Shown in pieces: positions 55,484-64,000 of a stretch of DNA of 64,000 nt. The first letter of the stretch is position 1; the number at the start of each line of letters is the position of its first letter. The notes beneath the pieces are model-generated. The model made no database searches, was not told where the DNA came from, and saw only the letters and a list, made by a program, of their open reading frames with translations. This DNA comes from Salinibacterium amurskyense (lineage in GTDB: Bacteria; Actinomycetota; Actinomycetes; Actinomycetales; Microbacteriaceae). Position numbers and translations under genes: made by a program. The stretch covers positions 744,001-808,000 of the forward strand of contig NZ_PGFH01000001.1 of assembly GCF_002797685.1 (NCBI RefSeq), in the 5' to 3' direction.

Positions 55484-56755
55484 ATGAGCGTATTCGCGAA
55501 GGCTACGGCCTCCCCATCACGGTCCAAGCGGACCCTGTTGAGCGGTCTCGCAATCGTCGGTGCAAGCGCACTGGTACTAGCTGGCTGTGCAACTGACGGC
55601 GGAGACACCTCCACCGGTTCCGAGGGCGGTGAGCTCTCCCTGAAGTTGGGAACGGCCCTTCCTGTCACCGGTAACCTCGCATTCCTCGGCCCGCCCGAGA
55701 TCGCAGGAACCGAGTACGCCGCGTCAGAAATCAACGCTGCAGACGCCGGAATTCAGATCGAACTGATTCAGGGTGACTCGGGCGACACCGACAACAAGGC
55801 ATACGAGACTGAGATCCCTCGCCTGCTTGGTGAAGACGTTTCCGCAATTCTTGGTGCAGCATCCTCGGGTGTTTCACTTCAGTTCATTGACCAGGTTGTT
55901 GGCGCTGGAGTTATCCAGTTCTCGCCGGCAAACACTTCGGCCGCATTCACGGAGTACGACGACAAGGGACTGTACTTCCGTACCGCTCCTTCCGACGTGC
56001 TTCAGGGTGAGGTTCTCGGTAACCTGATCGCTGCCGATGGTCACGAGACCCTCGGCATGATCGTTCTCAATGACTCCTACGGAACCGGTCTTGCCGGCTA
56101 CACGCAGGAAGCATTCGAAGCAGCCGGTGGCGAAGTTGTTGCACAGCCCACCTACAACACCGGTGACACCACGTTCGATGCTCAGATCTCCGAAGTTCTT
56201 GCTGCGGACCCTGACGCCATCGCGCTGATCACCTTCGAAGAAGTGTCGACCATGCTCCCGAGCATCGTCAGCAGCTTCTCCGCAGAGAACCTCTACTTCG
56301 TAGACGGTAACCTCGCGAACTTCGGTGACGAATTCGCAGCTGGCACCCTCACCGGTGCCAAGGGAACCCTCCCCGGCCTGAGCGTAGACACGATTGCTGA
56401 CTTCACGTCGGCACTCAACGAGTTCTACGTTGGTTCGGGACAGCCTGAGCTCGAAGAGTTCAGCTACGCAGCAGAGTCCTTCGACTCCGTAATCCTCCTT
56501 GCTCTCGCATCGCTCGCAGCCGGTTCCACCGACTCCGCAGCAATCGCTGAGAAGCTTCAGGAAGTATCGGGTGGTTCGGGCAACGGCGAGAAGTGCACCA
56601 CTTTCGCTGACTGTGCAGAAATCATCAACGGTGGAGGCACCGCTGACTACGACGGCATCTCTGGTCCGATCACCTTCGATGAGCTCGGTGACCCCACCGA
56701 AGCAACGATCGGCGTCTACCAGTACGGTGAAGACAACACCTACAGCGCTTACTAA
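55484..56755 (+). CDS. livK: Branched-chain-amino-acid-type ABC substrate-binding lipoprotein 3
   Basis: The 423-aa protein has a lipoprotein signal (ALVLAGC), a short Gly/Ser linker and a LivK fold (LKLGTALPVTGNLAFLGPPE, ILGAASSGVSLQFIDQVVGA, FSYAAESFDSVILLALASL). It has C-terminal Cys-x5-Cys (CTTFADC). Codon use is closer to highly expressed genes (many GTT, CGT, GGT) than in the other two, and it has its own 170-nt upstream region and terminator, so it is probably the main binding protein. The ATG at 55484 follows AAGGAGCAAC. Confidence 0.93.
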   Translation: MSVFAKATASPSRSKRTLLSGLAIVGASALVLAGCATDGGDTSTGSEGGELSLKLGTALPVTGNLAFLGPPEIAGTEYAASEINAADAGIQIELIQGDSGDTDNKAYETEIPRLLGEDVSAILGAASSGVSLQFIDQVVGAGVIQFSPANTSAAFTEYDDKGLYFRTAPSDVLQGEVLGNLIAADGHETLGMIVLNDSYGTGLAGYTQEAFEAAGGEVVAQPTYNTGDTTFDAQISEVLAADPDAIALITFEEVSTMLPSIVSSFSAENLYFVDGNLANFGDEFAAGTLTGAKGTLPGLSVDTIADFTSALNEFYVGSGQPELEEFSYAAESFDSVILLALASLAAGSTDSAAIAEKLQEVSGGSGNGEKCTTFADCAEIINGGGTADYDGISGPITFDELGDPTEATIGVYQYGEDNTYSAY

Positions 56756-56785
56756 GCCTCACTGAGACTTAGCTTTCGCTAAGAG

Positions 56786-56818
56786 AAGGCCCCAACCCTC
56801 CCGGGTTGGGGCCTTTTT
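56786..56818 (+). terminator. Terminator after binding-protein gene 3
   Basis: AAGGCCCCAACCC (56786-56798) pairs with GGGTTGGGGCCTT (56803-56815) around TCCC and is followed by TTT. It is a very strong terminator. Confidence 0.95.
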
Positions 56819-57108
56819 CGTGCGCTCACTTCCCGGCGCTACCCGGTTCTACGCGGCGCGTCCTTTGCGTGCCAGTTGGCGTGCGCGCAGCCCCGGCCCG
56901 CAATCGCAAGCTCGCGGCATGGAAGCGTGCAGTCCGCCGATCTATTGCGCGATCCGGTGCTGAAAGAGTTTCAGCGTCGTCAGCTGCTGCCTAAGGAACA
57001 TGAAACGGCATCAAATAGCCCTGTAGGCGCCGCAGGCGTGCTCGGCGGGTTCGGGGACGATCCGGCGAGAACCGCCGCTCAGAACGGCGCTGAGCGCCTC
57101 GAGCACGC
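56819..57108. other. Intergenic region between convergent LIV genes
   Basis: About 290 bases between two terminators hold no supportable gene. Short open frames on the + strand (for example one from 56876, giving SADLLRDPVLKEFQRRQLLP in its middle) have no recognisable family and no Shine-Dalgarno sequence. The frame continues as an antisense shadow of livF. It may be decayed coding sequence. Confidence 0.5.
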
Positions 57109-57146
57109 AAAAGACCCCACCCGGACGAATCCGGATGGGGTCTTTA
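57109..57146 (-). terminator. Terminator of the livHMGF operon
   Basis: AAAGACCCCA (57110-57119) pairs with TGGGGTCTTT (57136-57145), with an inner CCGG/CCGG pair. On the minus strand it ends in TTTTGC. It lies just after the livF stop. Confidence 0.88.
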
Positions 57147-57160
57147 GCGAAGCGAGTTGG

Positions 57161-57898
57161 CTAGGTGCCGAGGGTTCCGAGGTAGAGCCCGATGACCTTG
57201 GGGTCATTCAGCAACTCACGCCCGGTGCCTTCGTAGGCATCGTGGCCCTGGTCGAGAACATAACCGCGGTCACAGATTTGCAGGCAACGACGTGCGTTCT
57301 GCTCCACCATGATCGTGGTCACTCCCGCCTTGTTGATCTCCGATACCCGAATGAACGCCTCATCCTGCTTCACGGGCGAGAGTCCAGCAGACGGCTCGTC
57401 GAGAAGAAGAACGTGGGGGTCCATCATGAGTGCTCGAGACATCGCGACCATTTGGCGCTCACCGCCCGAGAGTGAACCCGCGCGCTGCTTGAGGCGCGAC
57501 TTCAGCTCGGAGAAGATGCCGGTGACGAACTCAAGGCGCTCGTCGTAGATCTTCGGGTTCTGGTAAAGCCCCATCTGAAGGTTCTCTTCAATGGTCAGGC
57601 TCGGGAACACGTTGTTGTTTTGCGGAACAAAACCAACTCCGCGCGACACGAGCTTGTTTGCCTTGAGCCCAGTGATGTCGTCGCCGTTGAGGCTGATCGA
57701 ACCGCCACGCACCTGAACCTGGCCGAAAATTGCCTTCAGCAGGGTCGACTTGCCAGCGCCGTTCGGTCCGATGATTCCGATGAGCTCACCGGGGTTGGCG
57801 ACCAAGTTGCAGTCGTTCAGAATGTTCACGCCCGGGAGGTATCCCGCGGTGAGGTCCTTGACGTGGACTACCGCGTTCTCGGTGGGGATAGCGTTCAC
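57161..57898 (-). CDS. livF: Branched-chain amino acid ABC transporter ATP-binding protein LivF
   Basis: The 245-aa ATPase has Walker A IIGPNGAGKSTLLKAI, signature SLSGGERQMVAMSRAL and Walker B VLLLDEPSAGLSP. The LivF type is shown by VGFVPQNNNVFPSLTIEENL and the C-terminal LLNDPKVIGLYLG. It forms the ATPase pair with LivG. It overlaps livG by 4 nt and is last in the operon. Confidence 0.96.
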   Translation of the reverse strand: MNAIPTENAVVHVKDLTAGYLPGVNILNDCNLVANPGELIGIIGPNGAGKSTLLKAIFGQVQVRGGSISLNGDDITGLKANKLVSRGVGFVPQNNNVFPSLTIEENLQMGLYQNPKIYDERLEFVTGIFSELKSRLKQRAGSLSGGERQMVAMSRALMMDPHVLLLDEPSAGLSPVKQDEAFIRVSEINKAGVTTIMVEQNARRCLQICDRGYVLDQGHDAYEGTGRELLNDPKVIGLYLGTLGT

Positions 57899-58869
57899 TT
57901 GCCAGTCTCCTTGCGCTTAGCGATGTTCGCGTCGAGTTCTTTTACCTCTTCAGCGAGATCAATCGCAGCCGTGTTGAGTTCGCCTTCGATGCGGCCAGTG
58001 ACCACGCCGAGGTCGACATCCTGATGCGAACCGAGGTACGCATCGATGACGGCTTGATTTTTCATCACCTGATCCGGCGGACCTTCTGCCACGACCTGGC
58101 CCTCGGCCATCACGATCACCCAGTCGGCGATGTGACGCACCATGTGCATGTCGTGCTCAACGAAGAGCACTGTCATGCCCTCGTCTTTAAGGTCGAGGAT
58201 GTGGTCGAGCAGCGACTGAGTCAACGCGGGGTTAACGCCGGCCATGGGCTCATCCAGCATCACCAGAGTGGGCTGGCTCATGAGGGCGCGAGCCATTTCG
58301 AGCAGCTTTCGCTGACCACCGGAAAGGCTGGCCGCGAAGTCAGACGACTTGGCATCGAGCTTGAACTTCTTGAGCAGAACGATCGCGCGCTCTTCGATCT
58401 CGGCTTCTTGCTTACGCCAGAGGCTCGGGATCATGCCGCGGAAAATGTTCTCCCCGATTTGATCCTTCGCGCCGAGTTTCATGTTCTCGAGCACCGTTAA
58501 GAGCCCGAGAGCCTTCGTGAGCTGGAACGTGCGCACCTGGCCAAGTCGTGCAACCTTGTGGGCACCCATTCCGGCGAGAGAGTGTCCGTCAAACGTCCAC
58601 TTTCCGGCGTCGGGCTTGTCGAAGCCGGTCAACAGGTTGAACAGCGTCGTCTTTCCGGCACCGTTTGGACCAATCAACGCGGTGATCGCATTGCGAGGGA
58701 TTTCGACGTGATCAACATTCACGGCGGTCAGACCGCCGAAGGTGCGACGGATGCCGTCGGCAATGATGATCGGATCGACCTTGGCAACTCCAGGAACGAT
58801 GTCGCCCTTGTGGAGCCCCGTTGTTTTTTCGCGTTCCACCGGCGCAGCCGGTGAGTCTTTACTTGACAA
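57895..58869 (-). CDS. livG: Branched-chain amino acid ABC transporter ATP-binding protein LivG
   Basis: The 324-aa ATPase has Walker A LIGPNGAGKTTLFNLLTGF, signature SLSGGQRKLLEMARAL and Walker B LVMLDEPMAGVNP, plus the LivG-type FVEHDMHMVRHIADWVIVM. It is longer than E. coli LivG (255 aa), with about 30 extra N-terminal residues and about 40 at the C-terminus after the usual AYLG end. It overlaps livM by 11 nt. Confidence 0.96.
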   Translation of the reverse strand: MSSKDSPAAPVEREKTTGLHKGDIVPGVAKVDPIIIADGIRRTFGGLTAVNVDHVEIPRNAITALIGPNGAGKTTLFNLLTGFDKPDAGKWTFDGHSLAGMGAHKVARLGQVRTFQLTKALGLLTVLENMKLGAKDQIGENIFRGMIPSLWRKQEAEIEERAIVLLKKFKLDAKSSDFAASLSGGQRKLLEMARALMSQPTLVMLDEPMAGVNPALTQSLLDHILDLKDEGMTVLFVEHDMHMVRHIADWVIVMAEGQVVAEGPPDQVMKNQAVIDAYLGSHQDVDLGVVTGRIEGELNTAAIDLAEEVKELDANIAKRKETGK

Positions 58870-59839
58870 AGGTCAGCTCCTTCTTGTTGCCGAGGATGCC
58901 CTGTGGTCGATAGATCACGAGCAACATCAGCGCCACACCCACAAGGATGAAACGCACCGTCTGCGACTGCGTCGTGGTCATGAACGGCAGTACACCGATG
59001 TTGACCAAGGCGGGAAGCAGGTTGCTCAGGAGGGTTTGAACGCCCCAGAAGATCACGGAACCGATGATCGGTCCGAAGATCGTGGCGGCTCCACCGAGCA
59101 GAAGTGCGGTGTAAACGAAGAACGTCAGCGACGTCACATACACACCGGGGTTTACCGAGGCGGGGAGGGCGTAAATGATTCCACCCATCGCTCCGAAGAC
59201 ACCACCGAGCATCAGCGACTGCAGCTTGTAGGAGAACACGTTCTTGCCGAGGGCGCGCACGGCGTCTTCGTCTTCACGGATTCCCTTGATGACGCGACCC
59301 CACGGGCTGCGCATGACAGCCCAGAGGATGAACGCTGCCAGAGCCAGCACGGCGATTCCGAAGATACGAACCCACCAGCCGTTGGCGTTGTACTCCCACG
59401 GACCGAAGCCGTAGGTGCCATCCGGAATGGGGTTGAACGAGCGGAAGCTCGCGTGGTAACCGCTAAGTCCATCGGCCGAGCCGGTGTACTTGTCAAAGGT
59501 TGTGGTCAGGAACAACAGACGCACAACTTCTGCAGCTGCAATGGTCACGATCGCCAGATAGTCGCCGCGCAAGCGCAAGGTAGGAATACCGAGGATGAGC
59601 GCGAAGACCAGCGAACCGCCGATTCCGACGAGCATGCCACCCCACCACGGGAAACCGAAGGTGAGGATCGAGATCGCGTAGCCATAGGCGCCGATTGCCA
59701 TGAAGGCGGCCATACCCATGTTGAGCAAACCGGTGAAGCCGAAGTGCATGGCAAGACCGAGTGCCGCGAGGGCGTATCCGATCGTTGCCGGTGCAATCAG
59801 CGATGACCCGGTGTTGGAGAGAATTTGCAGAATATCCAT
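58859..59839 (-). CDS. livM: Branched-chain amino acid ABC transporter permease LivM
   Basis: The 326-aa membrane protein has about eight to nine helices, GFTGLLNMGMAAFMAIGAYG near the start, TLRLRGDYLAIVTIAAAEVV, and the coupling loop RVIKGIREDEDAVRALGKNV, all typical of LivM. It pairs with LivH. A large extracytoplasmic loop (around TTFDKYTGSADGLSGYHASF) is present. It lies 9 nt after livH. Confidence 0.96.
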   Translation of the reverse strand: MDILQILSNTGSSLIAPATIGYALAALGLAMHFGFTGLLNMGMAAFMAIGAYGYAISILTFGFPWWGGMLVGIGGSLVFALILGIPTLRLRGDYLAIVTIAAAEVVRLLFLTTTFDKYTGSADGLSGYHASFRSFNPIPDGTYGFGPWEYNANGWWVRIFGIAVLALAAFILWAVMRSPWGRVIKGIREDEDAVRALGKNVFSYKLQSLMLGGVFGAMGGIIYALPASVNPGVYVTSLTFFVYTALLLGGAATIFGPIIGSVIFWGVQTLLSNLLPALVNIGVLPFMTTTQSQTVRFILVGVALMLLVIYRPQGILGNKKELTFVK

Positions 59840-59848
59840 GTGCGGCCC

Positions 59849-61177
59849 CTAACCTATTCTCTCTTTGCGACCCAGGATGCCCTGAGGTCTAAACAGCAGG
59901 ATGACGATGAGTACGACGAGCGCGCCCACATACTTCAGGTCTGACGGAATGAAGAGACTCGAGGTCTCAACGAGCACGCCGACGATGATCGAGCCGACCA
60001 GTGCGCCGAATGCAGTTCCGAGTCCACCGAGGGTGACCGCGGCGAAGACGAGCAGCAGAATCTGCGCACCCATATCCCAGCGGATGCCCGGGCGGAAGTA
60101 GGCCCAGAGAACACCGGCGAGGCCGGCCATTGCTGCGGCGAGAATCCAGACAACGCGTACGACCTGGTCGACGTCGATGCCGGATGCTGCTGCGAGCGAC
60201 GGGTTGTCGGAGACAGCTCGTGTGGCCTTGCCGATCTTGGTCTTGACCAACCACCACGCGAAGATCACGATGACGACGATGCTGACGACCATGCTGATCA
60301 TGTTGGTCTGGCTGAGCGACACCGATCCGAAGAGCGGAATGTCGGGGGAGTCAGAGCCGGGCAGTTGCTCGGTTCCGCCACCGCGGAAGTATTGGAACGT
60401 GTAGCGCAGCGCCAGCGAAAGACCGATCGACACGATCATGAGCTGAACAATGCCGACGCCCTTCTTTCTCAGCGGTTTCCAGAGTCCGGCATCGAGTGTC
60501 CACCCGAAGCCGGCACTGAGGAGTACGGCAAGCGGTATCGCAATCCAGACGGGCCAACCGAGGTCGACCGACACTATGAGCGCCATCACCGCACCGAACG
60601 TCACCATTTCTGCGTGCGCAAAGTTGGAGAGCCCAGTGGTTCCGTAGACGAGGGAGATGCCGATGGCCGCAAGGCCGAGCATCAGTCCGAAGTTGACGCC
60701 GTTGACGATGCGCTCGACGAACTGGTCGAAGAAGCTCGTGACGTTGCGTTCACCGCGGCCGATAAAGAAGTTCATGACGGTCGAGCCACTCGGGCCGATC
60801 ATCGCCTCTTTGACGTTCGGGGTATCATCCTCGCCGGTCTCATCAATCACCGCGATGCCGTCGGGCAGTGTTGATTCGTCGAGGGTGACGCTGAACTCGT
60901 CGCCGTCGGGCACGCCGACTTTCCAGCGACCGTCAGCATCAGTAGCAACTTCAACCTCGTAGCCGCCACCAGAGACGGTGAGTAGTACACCCTCTAGCGG
61001 CTCACTGTTGAGCTTGACGTTACCGATGATGCTGTTGTCGTATTCGTCGACATTTACTTCGTCAGCCATTGCAGGCATGGCCATCAGAGAGAAAGCAGCG
61101 GAAAGGGCAACTATGAGTGCTACAAGCACTCCTCGTCTATTTTTCCGTCGCGTGCGGCGATAATCCGCTGTGTTCAC
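59849..61177 (-). CDS. livH: Branched-chain amino acid ABC transporter permease LivH fused to a secreted N-terminal domain
   Basis: The 442-aa product starts at GTG 61177 with GGAGG 4 nt upstream. Residues 1-38 form a signal peptide (RRTRRKNRRG, hydrophobic core, AMADE). Residues 47-114 look like a carboxypeptidase-regulatory/CNA-B-type beta sandwich (GNVKLNSEPLEGVLLTV, ATDADGRWKVGVPDG). After about 40 further residues comes a full LivH permease (about 290 aa; VNGVNFGLMLGLAAIGISLV, LSNFAHAEMVTFGAVMAL, loop VKTKIGKATRAVSDNPSLAA). Standard LivH has no such N-terminal part. Confidence 0.92.
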   Translation of the reverse strand: MNTADYRRTRRKNRRGVLVALIVALSAAFSLMAMPAMADEVNVDEYDNSIIGNVKLNSEPLEGVLLTVSGGGYEVEVATDADGRWKVGVPDGDEFSVTLDESTLPDGIAVIDETGEDDTPNVKEAMIGPSGSTVMNFFIGRGERNVTSFFDQFVERIVNGVNFGLMLGLAAIGISLVYGTTGLSNFAHAEMVTFGAVMALIVSVDLGWPVWIAIPLAVLLSAGFGWTLDAGLWKPLRKKGVGIVQLMIVSIGLSLALRYTFQYFRGGGTEQLPGSDSPDIPLFGSVSLSQTNMISMVVSIVVIVIFAWWLVKTKIGKATRAVSDNPSLAAASGIDVDQVVRVVWILAAAMAGLAGVLWAYFRPGIRWDMGAQILLLVFAAVTLGGLGTAFGALVGSIIVGVLVETSSLFIPSDLKYVGALVVLIVILLFRPQGILGRKERIG

Positions 61178-61280
61178 AGGACCTCCAGGAAGGGACCCAG
61201 CCGGACTCGAGAATCCCGCGGGTTCTGATGTGTCGACGGCATTGACGACACCGGCCGATTGCGGTCCGACACACAAATGC

Positions 61281-61310
61281 TTGTCGGGTACAAAGCGGTG
61301 AAGCCATTAT
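61281..61310 (+). promoter_or_regulatory. Possible guaB promoter
   Basis: TTGTCG (61281-61286) and CATTAT (61305-61310) are separated by 18 bp, about 100 bp upstream of guaB. The 231-bp region is shared with the divergent livH gene. Confidence 0.45.
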
Positions 61311-61396
61311 GCGGGGGAATGTTCTGGCATGAAACCCGTTAATATTGATTGGCCGGAGATTTAACACAAGATCGCCGGTTTCGCACTCCGCCGTAA

Positions 61397-62911
<1,515 letters not shown>

Positions 62912-62965
62912 TAACGGCACACTCGCTGGCGTTTATGCCCGCGAGTGAGCGGTTGAGACACGCAG

Positions 62966-63010
62966 AAGGCCTGCGGAGAGCACTAGCTTTCCGCAGGCCT
63001 TTGCTGTTTG
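62966..63010 (+). terminator. Terminator of guaB
   Basis: AAGGCCTGCGGA (62966-62977) pairs with TCCGCAGGCCTT (62990-63001), followed by TGCTGTTTG. It may also serve the convergent ABC operon on the other strand. Confidence 0.85.
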
Positions 63011-63029
63011 TGCAGGGGGTGTGTGCTGC

Positions 63030-63845
63030 CTACGCGGAGACGTCGCGGCGGGTGAACACGAACCCGCCGATTACGAGTGCGAGGGCCGAGATGCCGAACA
63101 GGAGCCCGAGAGCGCCCGCGTCGGCGCCGTTGCTGAGCGGTGAGTTTCCGAAGGCCCAGTGGTAGGGCGACAGGGTGTGCAGCCACTCGACGTCAGCGCT
63201 CTGATTGCCGAGCGAATTGAGCACATAGCCGAGCAGCGAGATTCCGGCTGCTGCCGCGGAGGCGTAAGCGCGGCGACCCGTGGTGGCGCCGACGGCGAGG
63301 CCGAAGCTGGCCGCGAGTACTCCGAGTGCCAGGAGTGTGAGACATCCGCCAATCACGTTGATCGGTTCAAGCTCGATTCCCGACGAGTCGTTGAGCGCGA
63401 GAATCAGCAACGCAGAAACCGTCGCGAGCCAGACGAGACGAAGGATTACCCCGAGACTGCGCTCGACCATCACCTGCACTCGCGAGACTCCATGCGCGAG
63501 CGTGAGTTCGAGCGAGCCTGACTCTTCATCGCCAGCAATCGCTGCCGAGCTCCAGAGCGTCGCGGCGATCGTGAAGAGCACGAATCCGATCAAACCCAAG
63601 TAGGTAGCCTGCACATAACCGGCGCCGCTCGAGAGGTCTTCGAACCCGAGCGTGCTCGCGAGCCCCTCGGGCAGTGAGGCGATGATGTCGTCGAAGCCCG
63701 CGTTCTCACCCGAGAACGATGAGTAGAGCGGCACATAGAGGAAGATCGCGCCGGTGACTCCGGCGGTCCACCCCAGAAGCCCACGCCACGAGTCAGCAAG
63801 GTTGCGGCGGGTGAGCGGAAGGATGGTGCGGGGCGACTGGCTCAT
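63030..63845 (-). CDS. ABC-2-type transporter permease
   Basis: The 271-aa membrane protein has about six helices, a cytosolic N-terminus (LTRRNLADSWRGLLGWTAGV), an extracellular loop after helix 1 and the ABC-2 segment SSAAIAGDEESGSLELTLAH. It ends VFTRRDVSA, as in many ABC-2 exporters. Substrate is unknown; exporters of this kind move drugs, lipids or peptides. It overlaps the upstream ATPase gene by 4 nt. Confidence 0.88.
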   Translation of the reverse strand: MSQSPRTILPLTRRNLADSWRGLLGWTAGVTGAIFLYVPLYSSFSGENAGFDDIIASLPEGLASTLGFEDLSSGAGYVQATYLGLIGFVLFTIAATLWSSAAIAGDEESGSLELTLAHGVSRVQVMVERSLGVILRLVWLATVSALLILALNDSSGIELEPINVIGGCLTLLALGVLAASFGLAVGATTGRRAYASAAAAGISLLGYVLNSLGNQSADVEWLHTLSPYHWAFGNSPLSNGADAGALGLLFGISALALVIGGFVFTRRDVSA

Positions 63846-64000
63846 TTGTTTGCCTCTTTCGAGTAGAGGTCGATGACCGAGGATTCAAGGTCCTGCTCTT
63901 CGACCCGCAGATCGACTACGTGGAAGGGAGCAATCGCCTTGACGAGCGCATCGATGTGGCCCTCGACGGTGCCCGTGACCTGCACGACAGCGCCATCGGT
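63842..64000 (-). CDS. ABC transporter ATP-binding protein, C-terminal fragment
   Basis: The minus strand is open from the window edge to a TGA overlapping the permease ATG. It encodes 52 residues ending SSVIDLYSKEANK, preceded by FHVVDLRVEEQDLE. This matches the C-terminal regulatory tail of ABC-2 ATPases (phrase VEEQDLEx-LYLxY-like). The nucleotide-binding domain is outside the window. The assignment rests mainly on the coupling with the permease gene. Confidence 0.75.
   Translation of the reverse strand, partial: TDGAVVQVTGTVEGHIDALVKAIAPFHVVDLRVEEQDLESSVIDLYSKEANK

Noticed and set aside
56876-57475. 199-codon plus-strand frame running through the gap into livF antisense
   Set aside because: More than half lies opposite livF, there is no ribosome-binding site, and no family is recognisable.

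Overview
The window (about 60% G+C, dense, many GTG/TTG starts, repeated 4-nt ATGA/GTGA overlaps) is chromosomal DNA of a high-G+C Gram-positive bacterium. It is most likely a member of the Microbacteriaceae (Micrococcales, Actinomycetota). This rests on the gene order infA-rpmJ-rpsM-rpsK-rpoA-rplQ-truA and rplM-rpsI-glmM-coaA-glmS-acpS-alr, the short-LID adenylate kinase, the lone groES under a CIRCE element and the Lys/Ala-rich tails on ribosomal proteins. The genus cannot be fixed from this sequence alone.

Layout. 1-186: 3' end of tuf. 0.3-6.4 kb: histidine utilisation (IclR-type regulator, divergent hutH-hutU-hutG-like-hutI). 6.9-18.7 kb: S10 and spc ribosomal operons from rpsJ to rplO, then secY and adk. 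18.8-24.7 kb: mannitol PTS locus (MtlR-type regulator, divergent small EIIB, HPr, mtlA, mtlF, mtlD). 24.8-28.95 kb: infA, rpmJ, rpsM, rpsK, rpoA, rplQ, truA. 28.96-38.6 kb: sugar cassette (LacI regulator, divergent binding protein, RbsA-type ATPase, two permeases, RpiB/LacAB-type isomerase, GATase-like protein, RhaB-like kinase, class II aldolase). 38.8-48.4 kb: rplM-rpsI, glmM, coaA (reverse), glmS, acpS, alr, tsaE-tsaB-rimI-tsaD. 48.5-52.6 kb: two DUF4190-type membrane proteins, a THUMP-like methyltransferase, groES, rarD. 52.6-61.2 kb: branched-chain-amino-acid-type ABC system, with three binding-protein genes facing a convergent livH-livM-livG-livF operon. 61.4-64 kb: guaB and the 3' part of an ABC exporter operon.

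The backbone is the usual str/S10/spc/alpha/rplM-rpsI series. In this chromosome three self-contained catabolic cassettes, each with its own divergently transcribed regulator, sit at the joints of that series: hut between tuf and rpsJ, mtl between adk and infA (where map is commonly found), and the uncharacterised sugar cassette between truA and rplM. The hut genes carry histidine to glutamate. The mtl genes import and phosphorylate mannitol and oxidise it to fructose-6-phosphate. The sugar cassette has the parts list of import, isomerisation, phosphorylation and aldol cleavage, but its substrate is unknown.

The points most worth following up are the sugar cassette, including its cysteine-free GATase-like protein, a LivH permease fused to a secreted beta-sandwich-like domain, the redistribution of cysteines among the three LIV-type binding proteins, the long histone-like tails on L15 and on a membrane protein, and a repeated hairpin-plus-19-mer leader upstream of rpsM and rpoA. 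I found no tRNA, rRNA, CRISPR array, insertion sequence or prophage.
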